This document shows, in pieces, positions 48,845 through 59,275 of a DNA stretch of 62,000 bases. Position 1 is the first letter of the stretch. Every line of letters starts with the position of its first letter. The notes under the pieces were generated by a model. It saw only the letters and a list, made by a program, of their open reading frames with translations. It had not been told where the DNA came from and made no database searches. This stretch comes from Diphasiastrum complanatum (Eukaryota > Streptophyta > Lycopodiopsida > Lycopodiales > Lycopodiaceae). The DNA lies in NCBI GenBank assembly GCA_029204225.1, contig CM055099.1:63442142-63504141 (forward strand), written 5' to 3'. The translations under genes and the position numbers were made by a program.

Positions 48845-48860
48845 AAACCCTAACCCTAAA
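48845..48860 (-). promoter_or_regulatory. Double telo-box upstream of eIF3m
   Basis: AAACCCTAACCCTAAA lies 147 bp upstream of the ATG. The telo-box (AAACCCTAA) is an established promoter element of plant genes for the translation apparatus (EF1A, ribosomal proteins). Its position close to the expected transcription start fits that role. Confidence 0.65.
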
Positions 48861-49022
48861 TGCCAGAAGAATGCCGAAAGTAGTCCCTCAACAAAGGACG
48901 GTTAGACACTTCGAGTACCCTATTTAACTCTAGCAAGTGCACCTATTAGGCCTGAGGCCCTCTATCTAATCACACGCACCCATTTGGGCACCGGCCGCCA
49001 CATGGCGCCCCCGATCGCGCCG

Positions 49023-49028
49023 GGCCCA
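49023..49028 (-). promoter_or_regulatory. Site II motif (TGGGCC) upstream of eIF3m
   Basis: On the minus strand TTTGGGCCCG contains TGGGCC, the site II core bound by TCP factors, about 325 bp from the ATG. It sits in a short GC-rich island (about 48,940-49,060). Site II together with a telo-box is the known co-regulatory pair of plant ribosomal-protein and translation genes. Confidence 0.5.
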
Positions 49029-49060
49029 AAGGCACCACACGTGTGTGGGCGTGCCTTGAA

Positions 49061-50126
49061 GCCCCATGGGGCCTGAGGATGAAAAAGGCACAGCTTTCAA
49101 TCCCAATCCCAATTGCCCATCCACGAAATCCCAGGTGATGGGCACTGGGATTTAAAGCATGTGCATAGTCTAGTGAAAAGGCTAGCTCTTACATTGTATT
49201 TCACTCTACAAATATGGAACTTATCTCTTGAGGTCCACACTATGGAAAGAACCATGCACAGCAATAGGGCCATCATTGCTCCATACTCAATCCCCCGCTG
49301 CTTCTCCGAAGGTCTCCTTACTATGTCAAAGCTTCTCTACGAGTTTGTCTCCTCCATTGCATTGCTTAAGCTAAAAACATTTTTCCGTTTGCCCGTTGTA
49401 CTCGCCTGGGCATCGAACAATGCGGCTTCATCAAAAAGGAGAGTGAGCATATTTTGCATTGGAACTACCAGCCATGGCAGTTGCAGTGAGCCCCCCTCCA
49501 TAGGAGTCTTGAGAGATCTCAAGTTGCCCCTATGTGCCGTACGTGGTCCTTGCCATCTCAAGTTTGTAGTTGGGGGGAAACCCCCTTTTCTTTATATATG
49601 GAACTTTCATTCACAATGAGAGAATTATTAAGCTCCCTAATAATATACCACTTGTTTATTGAGTAGAACCTTACGTTGCCATTGGGGCTTCTTTTGACCA
49701 AACATCCTTGGGCGTTCCTGTATGGCATGTGTGCATGGCCCATAACTTGCAAAAAGCCAAAGGTAGGAGGTTTAGCCAAATTTATGTGTTCTTTGACTGG
49801 TGCTAGATGAAAAAAAAATTCCTTTCATTTTTTTCCTTGAGCGCATGGCTCGATCTACCTATTCATAGCTCAACACTCCTTATGTATGAAGTATCCTTGT
49901 GATTATTGAGACTTTTTCTTTAAGTTGGAACTTTTATGTTTTGTGAAATTTTCTATATGTTGCCTCCTCATCCCAAGACAATTAACTTGGGAGAAAAGGT
50001 GTTTCTTTCTTTTTTCTATATCAAGAGAAGATGCTTAGAAGTAGCCTTTGAAGTTATTTTTCACCTCGTCTTCAAAAAGTTACCCTTGTTCTTCTAATGT
50101 TTAGCACTCCGTAAAGCGTTCTTGGA
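49061..50126. other. No assured gene; includes a diverged hAT-related segment
   Basis: A 168-codon open frame at 49,113-49,619 (+) has no recognisable domain. The stretch 49,792-49,880 is the inverted copy of 32,485-32,573. No splice-linked coding region was recognised. Confidence 0.4.
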
Positions 50127-50540
50127 CACTACAAGAGCACGACGGGCGATTACCAAGGCTTTTTTTTAGCGTTGCTTTGAAAGATAGTTTTTAAAATGAG
50201 TCGCAGGAGGAGCGGAATGTTCAAGCCTCGGGTCCCCCGATGTTTGGCCTCAGAATAAGCCTACCAGATTTGAACTTGGTTTTGAAACACTTATAAAGAG
50301 GGATATAGAGAGGATTATAAATCCACTGGAGGGCCTCGGAACGTACATCGGAATACTAAAGCTAATTTGAGGAGTATACCGAGGCTAACGTTGGTATAAG
50401 CCTACCAAATTTGAACTTGTTTTTGAGACGTTTATAGAGAGGGTTATAAAGAGGGTCCAGGTGGCCATAGGCATTCAAGACACTCTGCTAACCGAGGGTA
50501 ATACCGAGATTGATGGAAAAAAGGCCCCTTCGGTATAAAC
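50127..50540. mobile_element. CACTA element left end (CACTACAAGAGCACG)
   Basis: The segment begins with CACTACAAGAGCACGACGGG, matching the canonical CACTACAAGA terminus. Within 410 bp the words CCTCGG/ACCGAGG recur in both orientations (about 50,233, 50,334, 50,384, 50,491 and 50,528). Two diverged copies of an AAGCCTACCAGATTTGAACT ... TATAAAGAGGG block lie about 147 bp apart (50,255 and 50,400). This is the expected form of a CACTA subterminal region. The matching right end was not found, and its motifs differ from those at 55.3-55.65 kb, so it may be a separate truncated element. Confidence 0.5.
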
Positions 50541-51199
50541 CACAATATAAAACAGAATGTAAATGGATCTTACTTTTGAAATTTGTTACCTATCAACACA
50601 TTAAATTCCATTTTCTATCAACATTGGTTGCCATATGCACAAGTGAATAAAGAAATTTATGTATCACAAAAAAATGATGATCACAAATTGTGTACTCACA
50701 TGCATCGACTTCTTGTTCGATGTCAAGTAGTCAATTAATCAAGTGTAATTGCATCTGTGAGCAATATGATTAATAATACAATGAGTTGAAATACATCGTA
50801 CTATCTCACTTATTCATTTGGTGGTTCATCGTTATCATTTGCCGCATCATCAACAACCTCACTAATTAGAGATCCAATCAAAATTAGGGTTTTGACAAAA
50901 TCACAAAAAAATGACTATTTCAAATCTACATGCAAATGCTGAAAATTTGATATGCAATCTATAAGCCACCACTTAGACTGATCCAATGATCCAAAAATCG
51001 GCCAAATCCAGTATGTGAATTCAAAAATCAGAATTGATCAAGTATATTGACCTATATAGTGTTTTGATATACAAAAGGTCCAATCTTCAAAAGCAAAAAA
51101 CTCGATTTTGGTGTAGAATCCTCTCTAGCATGCTCTAGACTTAATTTCTCACCAAATCATTGATAGATCTTATTTCCTCCTTCATAACCTGAAACACAA
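50541..51199. other. No recognisable gene
   Basis: AT-rich DNA. On the minus strand this is where the leader and gag of an LTR element using the PBS at 51,200 should lie. No Gag motif was recognised, so that element is decayed or non-coding. Confidence 0.4.
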
Positions 51200-51211
51200 G
51201 CTCTGATACCA
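51200..51211 (-). promoter_or_regulatory. Primer-binding site of a minus-strand copia-type element
   Basis: GCTCTGATACCA is the exact complement of the TGGTATCAGAGC PBS. It is followed on the plus strand by TGTGAAAG, i.e. an LTR ending in CA on the minus strand. Confidence 0.8.
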
Positions 51212-51775
51212 TGTGAAAGATTTCAGATCCTTAAGATCCAATCTACTTGAATGATCTTTGGTCAAAAAGAGAAATACACTACCAATCTCACCAATGTAGA
51301 AAAATCAGCATCTACACACAAAATGAGATGCAAACATGTTGCAGGACATTTCTGGATCTTACTAGCTGTTGCCCAGCACCCATTTTCAGCTTGGATCTTC
51401 AACTCTCTCTCTCTCTTTAGCCTCCTATCTAGAAATCACCCAAATTTGTAATTGTTTGGTATTCCAAACTGCCAAAATCCTATAGGCTGTTCATTGTTGT
51501 CCCAGCCCTTCCAACTTGTCATTTTTGCCTATTATTTTATTCGTTTCCAGCCATCTTTCACAGTTTATCAAAAGGCTCTCCAACGCCTATCCTCAACCAA
51601 ATTTCACGAAATTCCGACTCCGTTTAATATTCCAATTTGACATTTCCCTCCTGGCTATCCAACGCATTTTTACAGCCTTCATTTTCACTTTTTCCATTTG
51701 CTGATTGCTGCCCTTTCTTAGTTGTGATAATATTGGTTTTAATAGACTAATTTGGGGTGACGACAAGAGTCCGCT
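51212..51775 (-). repeat. Putative copia LTR (far boundary unresolved)
   Basis: Inferred from the PBS: the LTR ends (in minus-strand sense) at 51,212 with CA. It contains a CT-rich patch and AT-rich DNA without motif-bearing frames. The other boundary is a guess near CGACA at about 51,764, because no partner LTR is present. Confidence 0.35.
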
Positions 51776-51809
51776 CTCTCAAGTTTTCATCTATTCCTTC
51801 CACTATCAT

Positions 51810-51930
51810 TATGGCACATTCACCTACCCCGAGTGAAACTGTTTAGGAAAACTTATCCGATCAGTTTCAACGCATGGATGAAACCCTTTCTGGCCTAGTT
51901 CTTCGCTTCGATACAGTTATGACTGGCTGA
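51810..51930 (+). pseudogene. Possible gypsy gag start (very short)
   Basis: An ATG at about 51,811 reads MAHSPTPSETV, a TAG, then ENLSDQFQRMDETLSGLVLR and FDTVMTG before a TGA. The amphipathic helix resembles the start of some gypsy Gag proteins. It is too short for a firm call, and tandem repeats take over at 51,926. Confidence 0.25.
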
Positions 51931-52275
51931 AAATGGTGATGAAGTAGGGCACTGAACAGCCTCCAAACAATCAGCAAAATGGACAGCAAATCGGTGGAGA
52001 AATCTGTCAAAGATGGCAAGGTAGTAGGGCGCTGGACAGTAGCTACCAAAACCCGCACATAACCTGAAAAAAAAAATGGAGAAAGCCGCTGAAAATGGTG
52101 ATGAAGTAGGGCGCTGGACAACCTCCATCAAGCCATGAAATGGGCAGCAAATTGGTGGAGAAAATCGACAAAAGCGACAAGGTAGTAGAGCATTGGCCAA
52201 CATCTACCAAATTTGAAAAACTGATGGAAATTTGATGAAAAAATCGATGAAAGTGATGAGTTAGTAGGGTACATT
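51926..52275. repeat. Tandem array, 162-bp units built of ~81-bp half-units
   Basis: GCTGAAAATGGTGATGAAGT begins copies at 51,926 and 52,088 (period 162). Inside each, a related half-unit (GGCAAGGTAGTAGGGCGCTG, or GACAAGGTAGTAGAGCATTG) starts about 80 bp later. A fifth partial half-unit (GATGAGTTAGTAGGGTACAT) lies at about 52,255. Non-coding. It precedes the CACTA transposase exons and might be that element's 5' subterminal region. Confidence 0.8.
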
Positions 52276-52693
52276 ACAATAAACTCTAATATATTGAAAT
52301 GAAGTAGAAAAGAAAATCGACTACAGAATTTTAATGCATATTGGAGTGAAACTTTCATACTTGTGATAACAAAAGAAGAGAGATATGCGTTTAGAACTTG
52401 CACCAAGGTGCAAAAGAATCATATAAGCGACAACGTATAAGAATAGTACTATCTAAAAATTAAAACATTAGAATCATACAATAATTTCATGTTATTTGTG
52501 TTTTGTACTTGTGCATATATGTAGTCTATCACAACAAGATGAATTACATTCAGATCAATCTAGCGATGAAGACACTACTCAAGTTAACATGGTAAGTAAT
52601 AAACATGCATGTTTTCTTTTTTATAAAGACTTTGTTATTATAAGTTAAACTATTGTGCTAAAGTGACATGTACTTGATTATTGTTTCTCGTAG

Positions 52694-55132
52694 AAAAATC
52701 ATTTTCAAAATAAAATATGGTGCACATGCCTCAGGTGTGATGGGCAAAAGATGTGTGAAAGAGCATTGTTGAAAATCATTTGTGGAAGTTCGGACAAAAA
52801 GAAGAAGGTCAACCATCGAATTTGGAAGACGTTGGGGTTTGTTAACTTTAAATGATTGTTTCTTATTATAATCTTTGTCAATCTACATACGTCGCTTATG
52901 GAATTTGTTTCATGTGTGTAGCCAATACATCGAATGTCGTTCCACGGAGTTGATCCATCCGTGTTTAGTGAATCCTTATGGGACCACATCATTGGCATAA
53001 AAGACAACTCCGTAGCTTGTAAAGATCTACAAGTGGCCGATGTGAAAAGACCCTATTGGATTCAATACACCGAAGGTGGAAATGAGATTCTACCTAGCGT
53101 GCCGTGGATTCTTACAAAAGAGCAACTCTCATATGTTAAACATGTCATAAAACAAATGAGAACTCCAACAGGCTATGCACATTCTTTATGCAAATCATTT
53201 ACCAAGGATGGTAAATTAAGTGGATTGAAATCGCATGATTGGCATAAGATGTTGCAATTCGTACTTCCACTTTCTATTTGAGGTCTCTTCAATGATGACA
53301 TATGAAATATGCTTTACAATTTATCATCGATGATTAGGTCTGTATATTTTTTTTAAGCACTTGTATAAATATGTGTTATTTTAATATTTGTATGTGTTAA
53401 ACAACATAATGCACTATCAATCTTGCAGGTGGATTTCCTCAAAAGAAATAAAAAATAGTGAATTGATTCCATGACAATCCAAATGATCGAAATGGTATGT
53501 TTGTTGGAAAGAGATTTTCCAACTTCCTTTTTGGATATACAAGTTCATCTTCTACTGCATTTGGTCGAAGAAGTATCAATTGTAAGACTTGTGCACATGA
53601 GATGGATATTCTACCTTGAGCGCTTTATGAAAGTTTTGAAGGGCTTTGTGAGACAAAAGACAAGGCCAGAAGGTAGCATTGCAGAAAGTTGGCTTGTACA
53701 GGAATCTTTGTTTTATATCACCGAAATAATCTCACAATTGCATCCTCCAAGTCCAAAAATGTGATGTGAAGAAGAAATTGAATGTGTTAAGGGTGAAGTA
53801 CCACAAGGAAATGGTGTGCAAAAGAGACTTTCACCTCAATTAAAAGAGAAAATTGACTCGTCCATATTATATAATTGTGGACAAATGGAAAAGTGGATTT
53901 CAAGGTATGAAGAAGCCAAAAAGGAAAGAAACATAACATTGAAACGAAGAAGAAATATCAATCGAAGAAGGAGGAGGGCATTGGAGAACAACGAACCTTT
54001 GGAGCCTTTACTTTCAAAATGCTCTCATGAATGGATTTTTGATACGTTGCTAAAAGCATCCAAAAACGGAGAAGAAGTGACCGAATTAGAATGGAAATTT
54101 GTTTGTGGATGCGGATGGAAGGTTAGTGTAATATTATTTTTGTGAAGTTTTGTTTTTGTACTACTCAATATATGAATAGTATTTCTGATTACACACATTT
54201 GTTTTATTTTATTTTTTGTGTTTTAGTATACATTATCATACATTGCCATGTGGGCATATGGACACCATTATCGTGTTGAGAGAGTTGACAACAAGCGACG
54301 TACATATGATTGTGGTATAATGGGAAACTTTCAACAAGAGAGTCGTTCTAGTGCGAGGGACCCTAATGTCATATCAGACGACCTAGACTACGTCGTCACA
54401 TTGCAACATATTTATGAAGTCGATTACGAGATAACGGCAAATACTTTATTTTTGACGTAAAATGGTTTAAGGTCATCTATCGTGGAAGCAACGCCACGAT
54501 TAGAAATGATAACTCAAAGTTTTTTCGAATCAACTCAACAAAATGTATATCGATGGACTCTCATGACACTTTAGTATTGCCACGACATTGCGAACAAGTG
54601 AGACTCTAAAATTCCAATGTCATTAGTATTCACAATCCAATTATTTATGTATCAATCTTATAAGACTAACTTAATTTTTTTTAATTCTTTGGCAGATTAT
54701 ATTCCATTCAAATTGAATAGACCCAAGATGGTGGTATGGGATCCAACTTAATGTAAGAAAACGATGTGTGTTTAAAAAAAAAATATTGTTGAATTGGATA
54801 CACACGACGAACCACCACCCAATTTTGGCTATGTTTTGGAAGAACTTGAACCACTCATCCAAACTCCAAATGATTTTGAAATGACAGGAGAAGAAGATAC
54901 AAATGTAAATGCTGAGATTTCTATGATCGTACAAGACCAAATTGGGGGTAATTTGAGGCCCCCACGTTTGGATGAGATAGAATTAGAAGAAGAGGAGATT
55001 GAATATGAGGGTAGCTCACATCATCAAAGAGACATGATCAAAAATTTTCGATTATACCTAGACCTAGATTTAGATGAGTGTCAAGACTTGTGTGCTGATG
55101 AGAATGACGTAAATGATGAGAATGATCTATGA
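52694..55132 (+). pseudogene. CACTA (En/Spm) transposase gene, 3' half, multi-exon, frameshifted
   Basis: Apparent exons are 52,694-~52,837, 52,922-53,337, 53,429-54,121, 54,227-54,597 and 54,696-55,132, with GT-AG borders. They encode, in order, the TNP2-type end (VPWILTKEQLSYVKHVIKQM, KLSGLKSHDWHKMLQFVLPL), DUF4218 (VCLLERDFPTSFLDIQVHLL, LERFMKVLKGFVRQKTRPEG) and a basic linker KRRRNINRRRRRALE. A DUF4216-like part follows (HHYRVERVDNKRRTYDCGIM, SRSSARDPNVISDDLDYV, then LPRHCEQ joined to IIFHSN), and the C-terminus is acidic. Frame breaks occur after LQFVLPLSI (stop), near 53,470, at 54,458 and in an A-run near 54,777; a TAG follows IIFHSN. The catalytic TNP2 core upstream is absent. It is a recent pseudogene. 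Confidence 0.85.
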
Positions 55133-55139
55133 TTATTAA

Positions 55140-55219
55140 TACTTAAATTCACTTGCACTCATTTTTTTTATATTCATCGCAATATTCATTTATTTATTTA
55201 TCTAATGCATAATGCAAAA

Positions 55220-55253
<34 letters not shown>

Positions 55254-55655
55254 TATCATTCTTAGTCCTAAATAAATATAAATCTAACAATCTATTACTA
55301 CCATAGACTATGTATCTATCTATAATCTTGAATTCTAAATCATCGGAATCCGATGTTCGTGCCCATTCAGGCCCAGATGACAGGTCCCAGATGTCGTGGA
55401 CATGCTTTGATTACTGACGATTCCGACGTCCATGTCGGATTACACATATTTTTTATTTTTGAAAAAACATGTCATGTCGGATTCCGATATGCTTTTCAAA
55501 AATTGGTTGCCACCCATATTTCTCGATCACCAGACTTTGATTTTCGTATTTTTTATTGGAACATTGTATTCCGATGTGTCGGATTGCAATCGATTATGAA
55601 ATTTTCAAAAATACGTCGGATACCCACGTCGAAATCTGCGCAATATGTTATTGTG
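55140..55655 (+). mobile_element. Right end of the CACTA-like element (terminus at 55,655)
   Basis: Downstream of the transposase exons, this segment contains the CT run and then GTCGGAATCCGA-type words in both orientations (about 55,340, 55,412, 55,430, 55,475, 55,570 and 55,615). It ends ATATGTTATTGTG at 55,655. The same layout and the same last 13 bases occur at 10,753, with different flanks. At 55,656 the sequence turns into a gypsy protease gene on the minus strand, so this is an insertion boundary. The terminus CACAATAAC departs from the canonical CACTA. Confidence 0.6.
55222..55250. repeat. (CT)n microsatellite, 29 bp
   Basis: A short CT run preceded by TAATGCATAATGCAAAACA, as before the AC/CT array at 7,773. 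It is followed by CATCTATCATTCTTAGTCCT, as after the array at 9,727. It shows that the giant arrays elsewhere are expansions at a fixed position of one repeat family. Confidence 0.95.
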
Positions 55656-57720
55656 TTAATGGCAAAAGTCGCAAGTTTAATTCTTGTAAAGTCCCATTTT
55701 GCACATAGCTTTGTTGGAATCAGGTTAACTCCTGAACCTCCATAAATCATGGCTACTTTTCTGGAAAATTGCCTATGTTGTATCGGTAGGGTGATATTTT
55801 TTTGCTCACTTTCCCAGGTTGCTTGGAGTACTTCATTAGATTCTTCAAATCCAACACAAAAAAGTGGTTCTTGATGGACCTCTAGTTCAGTTTGAGTTAA
55901 CTTCTGTGCTAATACTTCCTTTGCATTTGGCACCAACTTCAAGAACTCTCTCAACATAATATTGATCTTACTAGACAAAATACTCATGAGGAGTTTTGTT
56001 TGCGGTGCTTCTAGTTTAGTCATCTTAAAGGGTTCTTCATGATGATGCAACTGAGTATTTGTATCTGTTCATGGATTATTTGGTGGCTGCACTGGTAAAG
56101 AATGGATTTCGGCTGCTGCTTTAGCGACTTCAAGCTCCTCTTCTTCTTGCAATTGTTTAATCCACTACCTCATATCTTGATATCTCATCTTTTCAGCATG
56201 GAGATTTGGATAGACTCCAGATGTTGTAGGTATATCAATTAATGGGGTACTGGATCTGCTACCAGTTCTTTCTGCTTCTATGCTCTGGTAACCACCATCA
56301 AGGGTATACTTGGTTTAGGTTGTGAACTGCTAGTCTTTGCTTGATTGTTATCAAATTTATAGCAGCTGTAGCCGGTGGCGGCTTCAGTCTTGCTGGACAC
56401 TCCTTGTAGCAATGCCCATAACCACAGTCACGACAGAATAGTACAAATTTGCCTTTGTTTGGACATTCTGCAACTCTGTGATTTTCTCCACATGCAAAGC
56501 ATCCAAGTGGCGCTCTGGTCCAAATTTTCTAGAAGTTTGTTGTTGTGAGCAGCATAAATAGCATATTGTTTTGAAGATCCACTCTCATGATTATTACCAT
56601 AATTCCATTGCTTGGTACCTCTGTAAAATTTTAGTTCCATCAGATTAGCAAGAGGAGTAGGTTGTGTTGGTGGGGCTGGTAAAGCTAATCTCTCCGGATA
56701 TCCAAGACAATGTTTGGCTGTAGGATCCTTTCCGTAAAGGGGTTCTTGATATCCCATTTGGGCATATCGCTGCTGAATAATTTGAGGATTAAAATGACAA
56801 TAAGTAGTCTCATGATCAGGTGAATTGCACAGATCGCAAATACTGGTTTTTATTCATTTTTTCGATTGAGGACATTAATTTATTGTGTGATTTCCCGTAC
56901 AAATGGAACACCAGACATTTTTTTTGGTAGGAAAAGTCTTAGCAAATTTCTCAAGTTCCTTGTTCGCTTTTCCATGGAAATCTTCCATGGCTTTGATCTT
57001 GTCATCAAATTGCGACTGCTATTTTTCCACCTGTATCTACAATTTCTTTCCCAGTTTTTTGAACTCGTTGAGCATCATCTCTACAGTAGCATTGATGTTT
57101 GTTGATGCGATAGTGGTGGATGTCGTAGTGGTTTGCCCTATTGTATAAGGCAACATACCAATATTCAGCTCATCATCTGAATCTTCATCCTCCTCCCGTA
57201 TTGCATCGTCCATAGTGTTTTGCAAAATTGCGTACTCATTATGATGTTCCAGCTCACATCTGATCCTTTTAGACAGACTTGACAAAAATCACATAATCAT
57301 GGCATTTTCGTTAATCAACACAGGTTCGCACTCAGATCTGAGGGGCTTAACTCGTTCAATATAATCTTGTACCATTTTCTGCTTTCCCATTTTAATTTTA
57401 CTTAAAAGTAGAAAATGGTCTTCCATAAACTTTCGAGGTTTGAACCGTGTGATAAGGGCTCGTTTAACAGTTTCCCAATCCGTATGCTCAGTTTCATCTT
57501 GATTATAATACCAATCTTGTGCTACACCTGTTAAGGCCATTAGAAATAGCTTAAGTTTATTTTGAGAAAAAACTTCGCCATAGACTTCACAAGATTTTGC
57601 CTAGATATGGAGAAATCTAAGTGGATCCGTCAATCCATTGTATTTGGGTAGATCCAAATGGGGTGATCTCCTAACAATGATTGGATTGACTTCTTGAGGA
57701 ACACCTTACAAATTAAATCA
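55656..57720 (-). pseudogene. Ty3/gypsy gag-protease relic, cut at the protease
   Basis: Reading from 57,720 downwards: a Gag entry (VNPIIVRRSPHLDLPKYNGL, TDPLRFLHI then a stop), the Retrotrans_gag core (LTGVAQDWYYNQDETEHTDW, ETVKRALITRFKPRKF), an acidic linker, and two zinc knuckles at about 56,505-56,400 (CFACGENHRVAEC and CRDCGYGHCYKEC). A protease region follows at 56,050-55,656 (ATWESEQKNITLPIQHRQF, then VAMIYGGSGVNLIPTKLCAK). The active-site Asp expected before Gly-Gly-Ser-Gly is Tyr. Protease homology ends at 55,656, where the CACTA-like element begins; RT is missing. Several frame changes exist between the pieces. Confidence 0.85.
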
Positions 57721-59079
57721 AGCAGACAATGAGATTGGATCTAGATTTTCAATCAGAAACTATCTCAATTCAGATCTACAAAATTCCTTTCACTTGACAA
57801 AAATCAGATTTCTGATTTTTGGAAAAAGATCTATGATCAAGCGATCGACACTTCTCAAAATGAAGAATTCTCAGAATCAAAATCAAATTGAACCAGATGT
57901 AATCAAAAATTTAACAGAGATTGTCAAAAAGAGGTATGTGAAAGATAGGTCAAATACGATTTGAATAAAGGCGAATAAGATTCGAATAAAAAGAATTCGA
58001 ACGACAAGAAAGAAAACTTATCATGCGCAGTGGAATAAACTATCTTCCTCTTTCTTCATGCATGACTACGCCTATCAATTTCGAACAAAACAATAGTGAC
58101 AGAAATCATGTTCGATCTTATAGTAACTAACTTTGAAATCATCAATACTACAATGATTACGTAGCCAAACAATAATGCATTGAATTATCAGACAAATAAT
58201 TAGTCGCGAAGAGTACAATAAGTTGTGGATCGAAGCCGCGTACTCTAAGCTATCTTTGAGCGGCTAAAATGAAAGTCTGAATTAAGCGCAATGCTGATAA
58301 GCAATAAGCGCAACAACAATCTCTAAACAACTCTAAGAAGTGAGCTAGAATGCTCAGGAGTGTTCAAGCTCACAGGCTTGGGAGAGAGAGAGCTAACTAT
58401 TCAATACTTGTTGATCTATTGATCAAAAACTTTAGAACTTGAAAAGAGATGTATGAATAGCTGATTTATACTAAGTAATTAGGTCGTCAAATGCGATTGC
58501 CAATTGGCTGGTGTCCGTTGGCATTCATCTAGTTCCTTTTCATAAATTTATTGTTGATAAGCGGTGAAAATTGGCCGTAAACAATCTATGTCTGCATAAA
58601 TGAACTAAAACTGTCACTCTGTAGAAATGAACTAAAACTGCCATAGGCGATAGTGTCACAAAAAGACGACAATGTCGGTTTTTTGTGAAAAACTTGACAG
58701 TGTCCTTAAATCTCATTTAGGGTAGCCCCACACTTTGCTAGAGTCATTTTCTTAACATTTGAGGCACTTTGAAAAATGCAGAAAAATGCGACTCTGCATA
58801 TTTACTCATAATTCCTGACAAGCAAAATATGTGAAAAAGACGACACTGCATTTTTACACAAGATTCTTGACAAGCAACAAATGTTTGGATTGTAGAGAGA
58901 GAAAATGCGACACTGTTGTCAAACTCCGTGTATTTATGCACACTGTGTAAAAACACTTGTAAATATGTAGACTATATAAAAATACGAGAAAATCCATAGA
59001 ACTAGACAAACAATGGATGAGGATTAAAATCGATTAGTCGATTAGTAAGAAGGAGAATAATCCAACACTCCTTTTTAAT
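57721..59079. other. No gene; leader/LTR-like DNA of the gypsy element
   Basis: On the minus strand this region precedes Gag and should hold the leader and 5' LTR. A GAGAGAGAGAGC patch lies at 58,383, and AT-rich DNA with GCGACACTG/GACGACAATG words runs from 58,620 to 58,920. The 15-bp word ATAATTAGTCGCGAA at about 58,196 also occurs at 4,028, immediately after the truncated copia gag. LTR ends could not be fixed. Confidence 0.4.
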
Positions 59080-59275
59080 CTGAATCCTTGAATGCCTTGA
59101 CTTTCAAACTTAGTTTTACACAAAATTTTCTGTGTGACTCCAAACTTAAGATCCAGGAGTTCCTTGAGTAATCATCAATGAAAGTCAAAAGGTAAAAGGC
59201 ATTACCAATTGACATTACCTTCATTTTTTCACATAGATCTAAGTGACTAGCTCAAGCTCCCGTTTCATGGATTGG
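59080..59275 (-). pseudogene. Copia integrase N-terminal core fragment
   Basis: The minus strand reads HLDLCEKMKVMSIGNAFYLL followed by TFIDDYSRNSWILSL and KVKAFK. This is the copia integrase core entry (HxDLCGPM...YFLTFIDDYSR.TW), with the first catalytic Asp in HLDL and the second in the FIDDYSR box. A premature stop separates it from the upstream CPIRAIQKPIHETGA-like segment. It is colinear with the gag-protease relic at 60.3-61.6 kb and probably part of the same copia element. Confidence 0.75.

Noticed and set aside
49113-49619. 168-aa open frame upstream of eIF3m as a divergent gene
   Set aside because: No recognisable domain; composition is like random translation, and no splice partners are evident. 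The promoter island of eIF3m ends just before it, so a bidirectional partner cannot be fully excluded.
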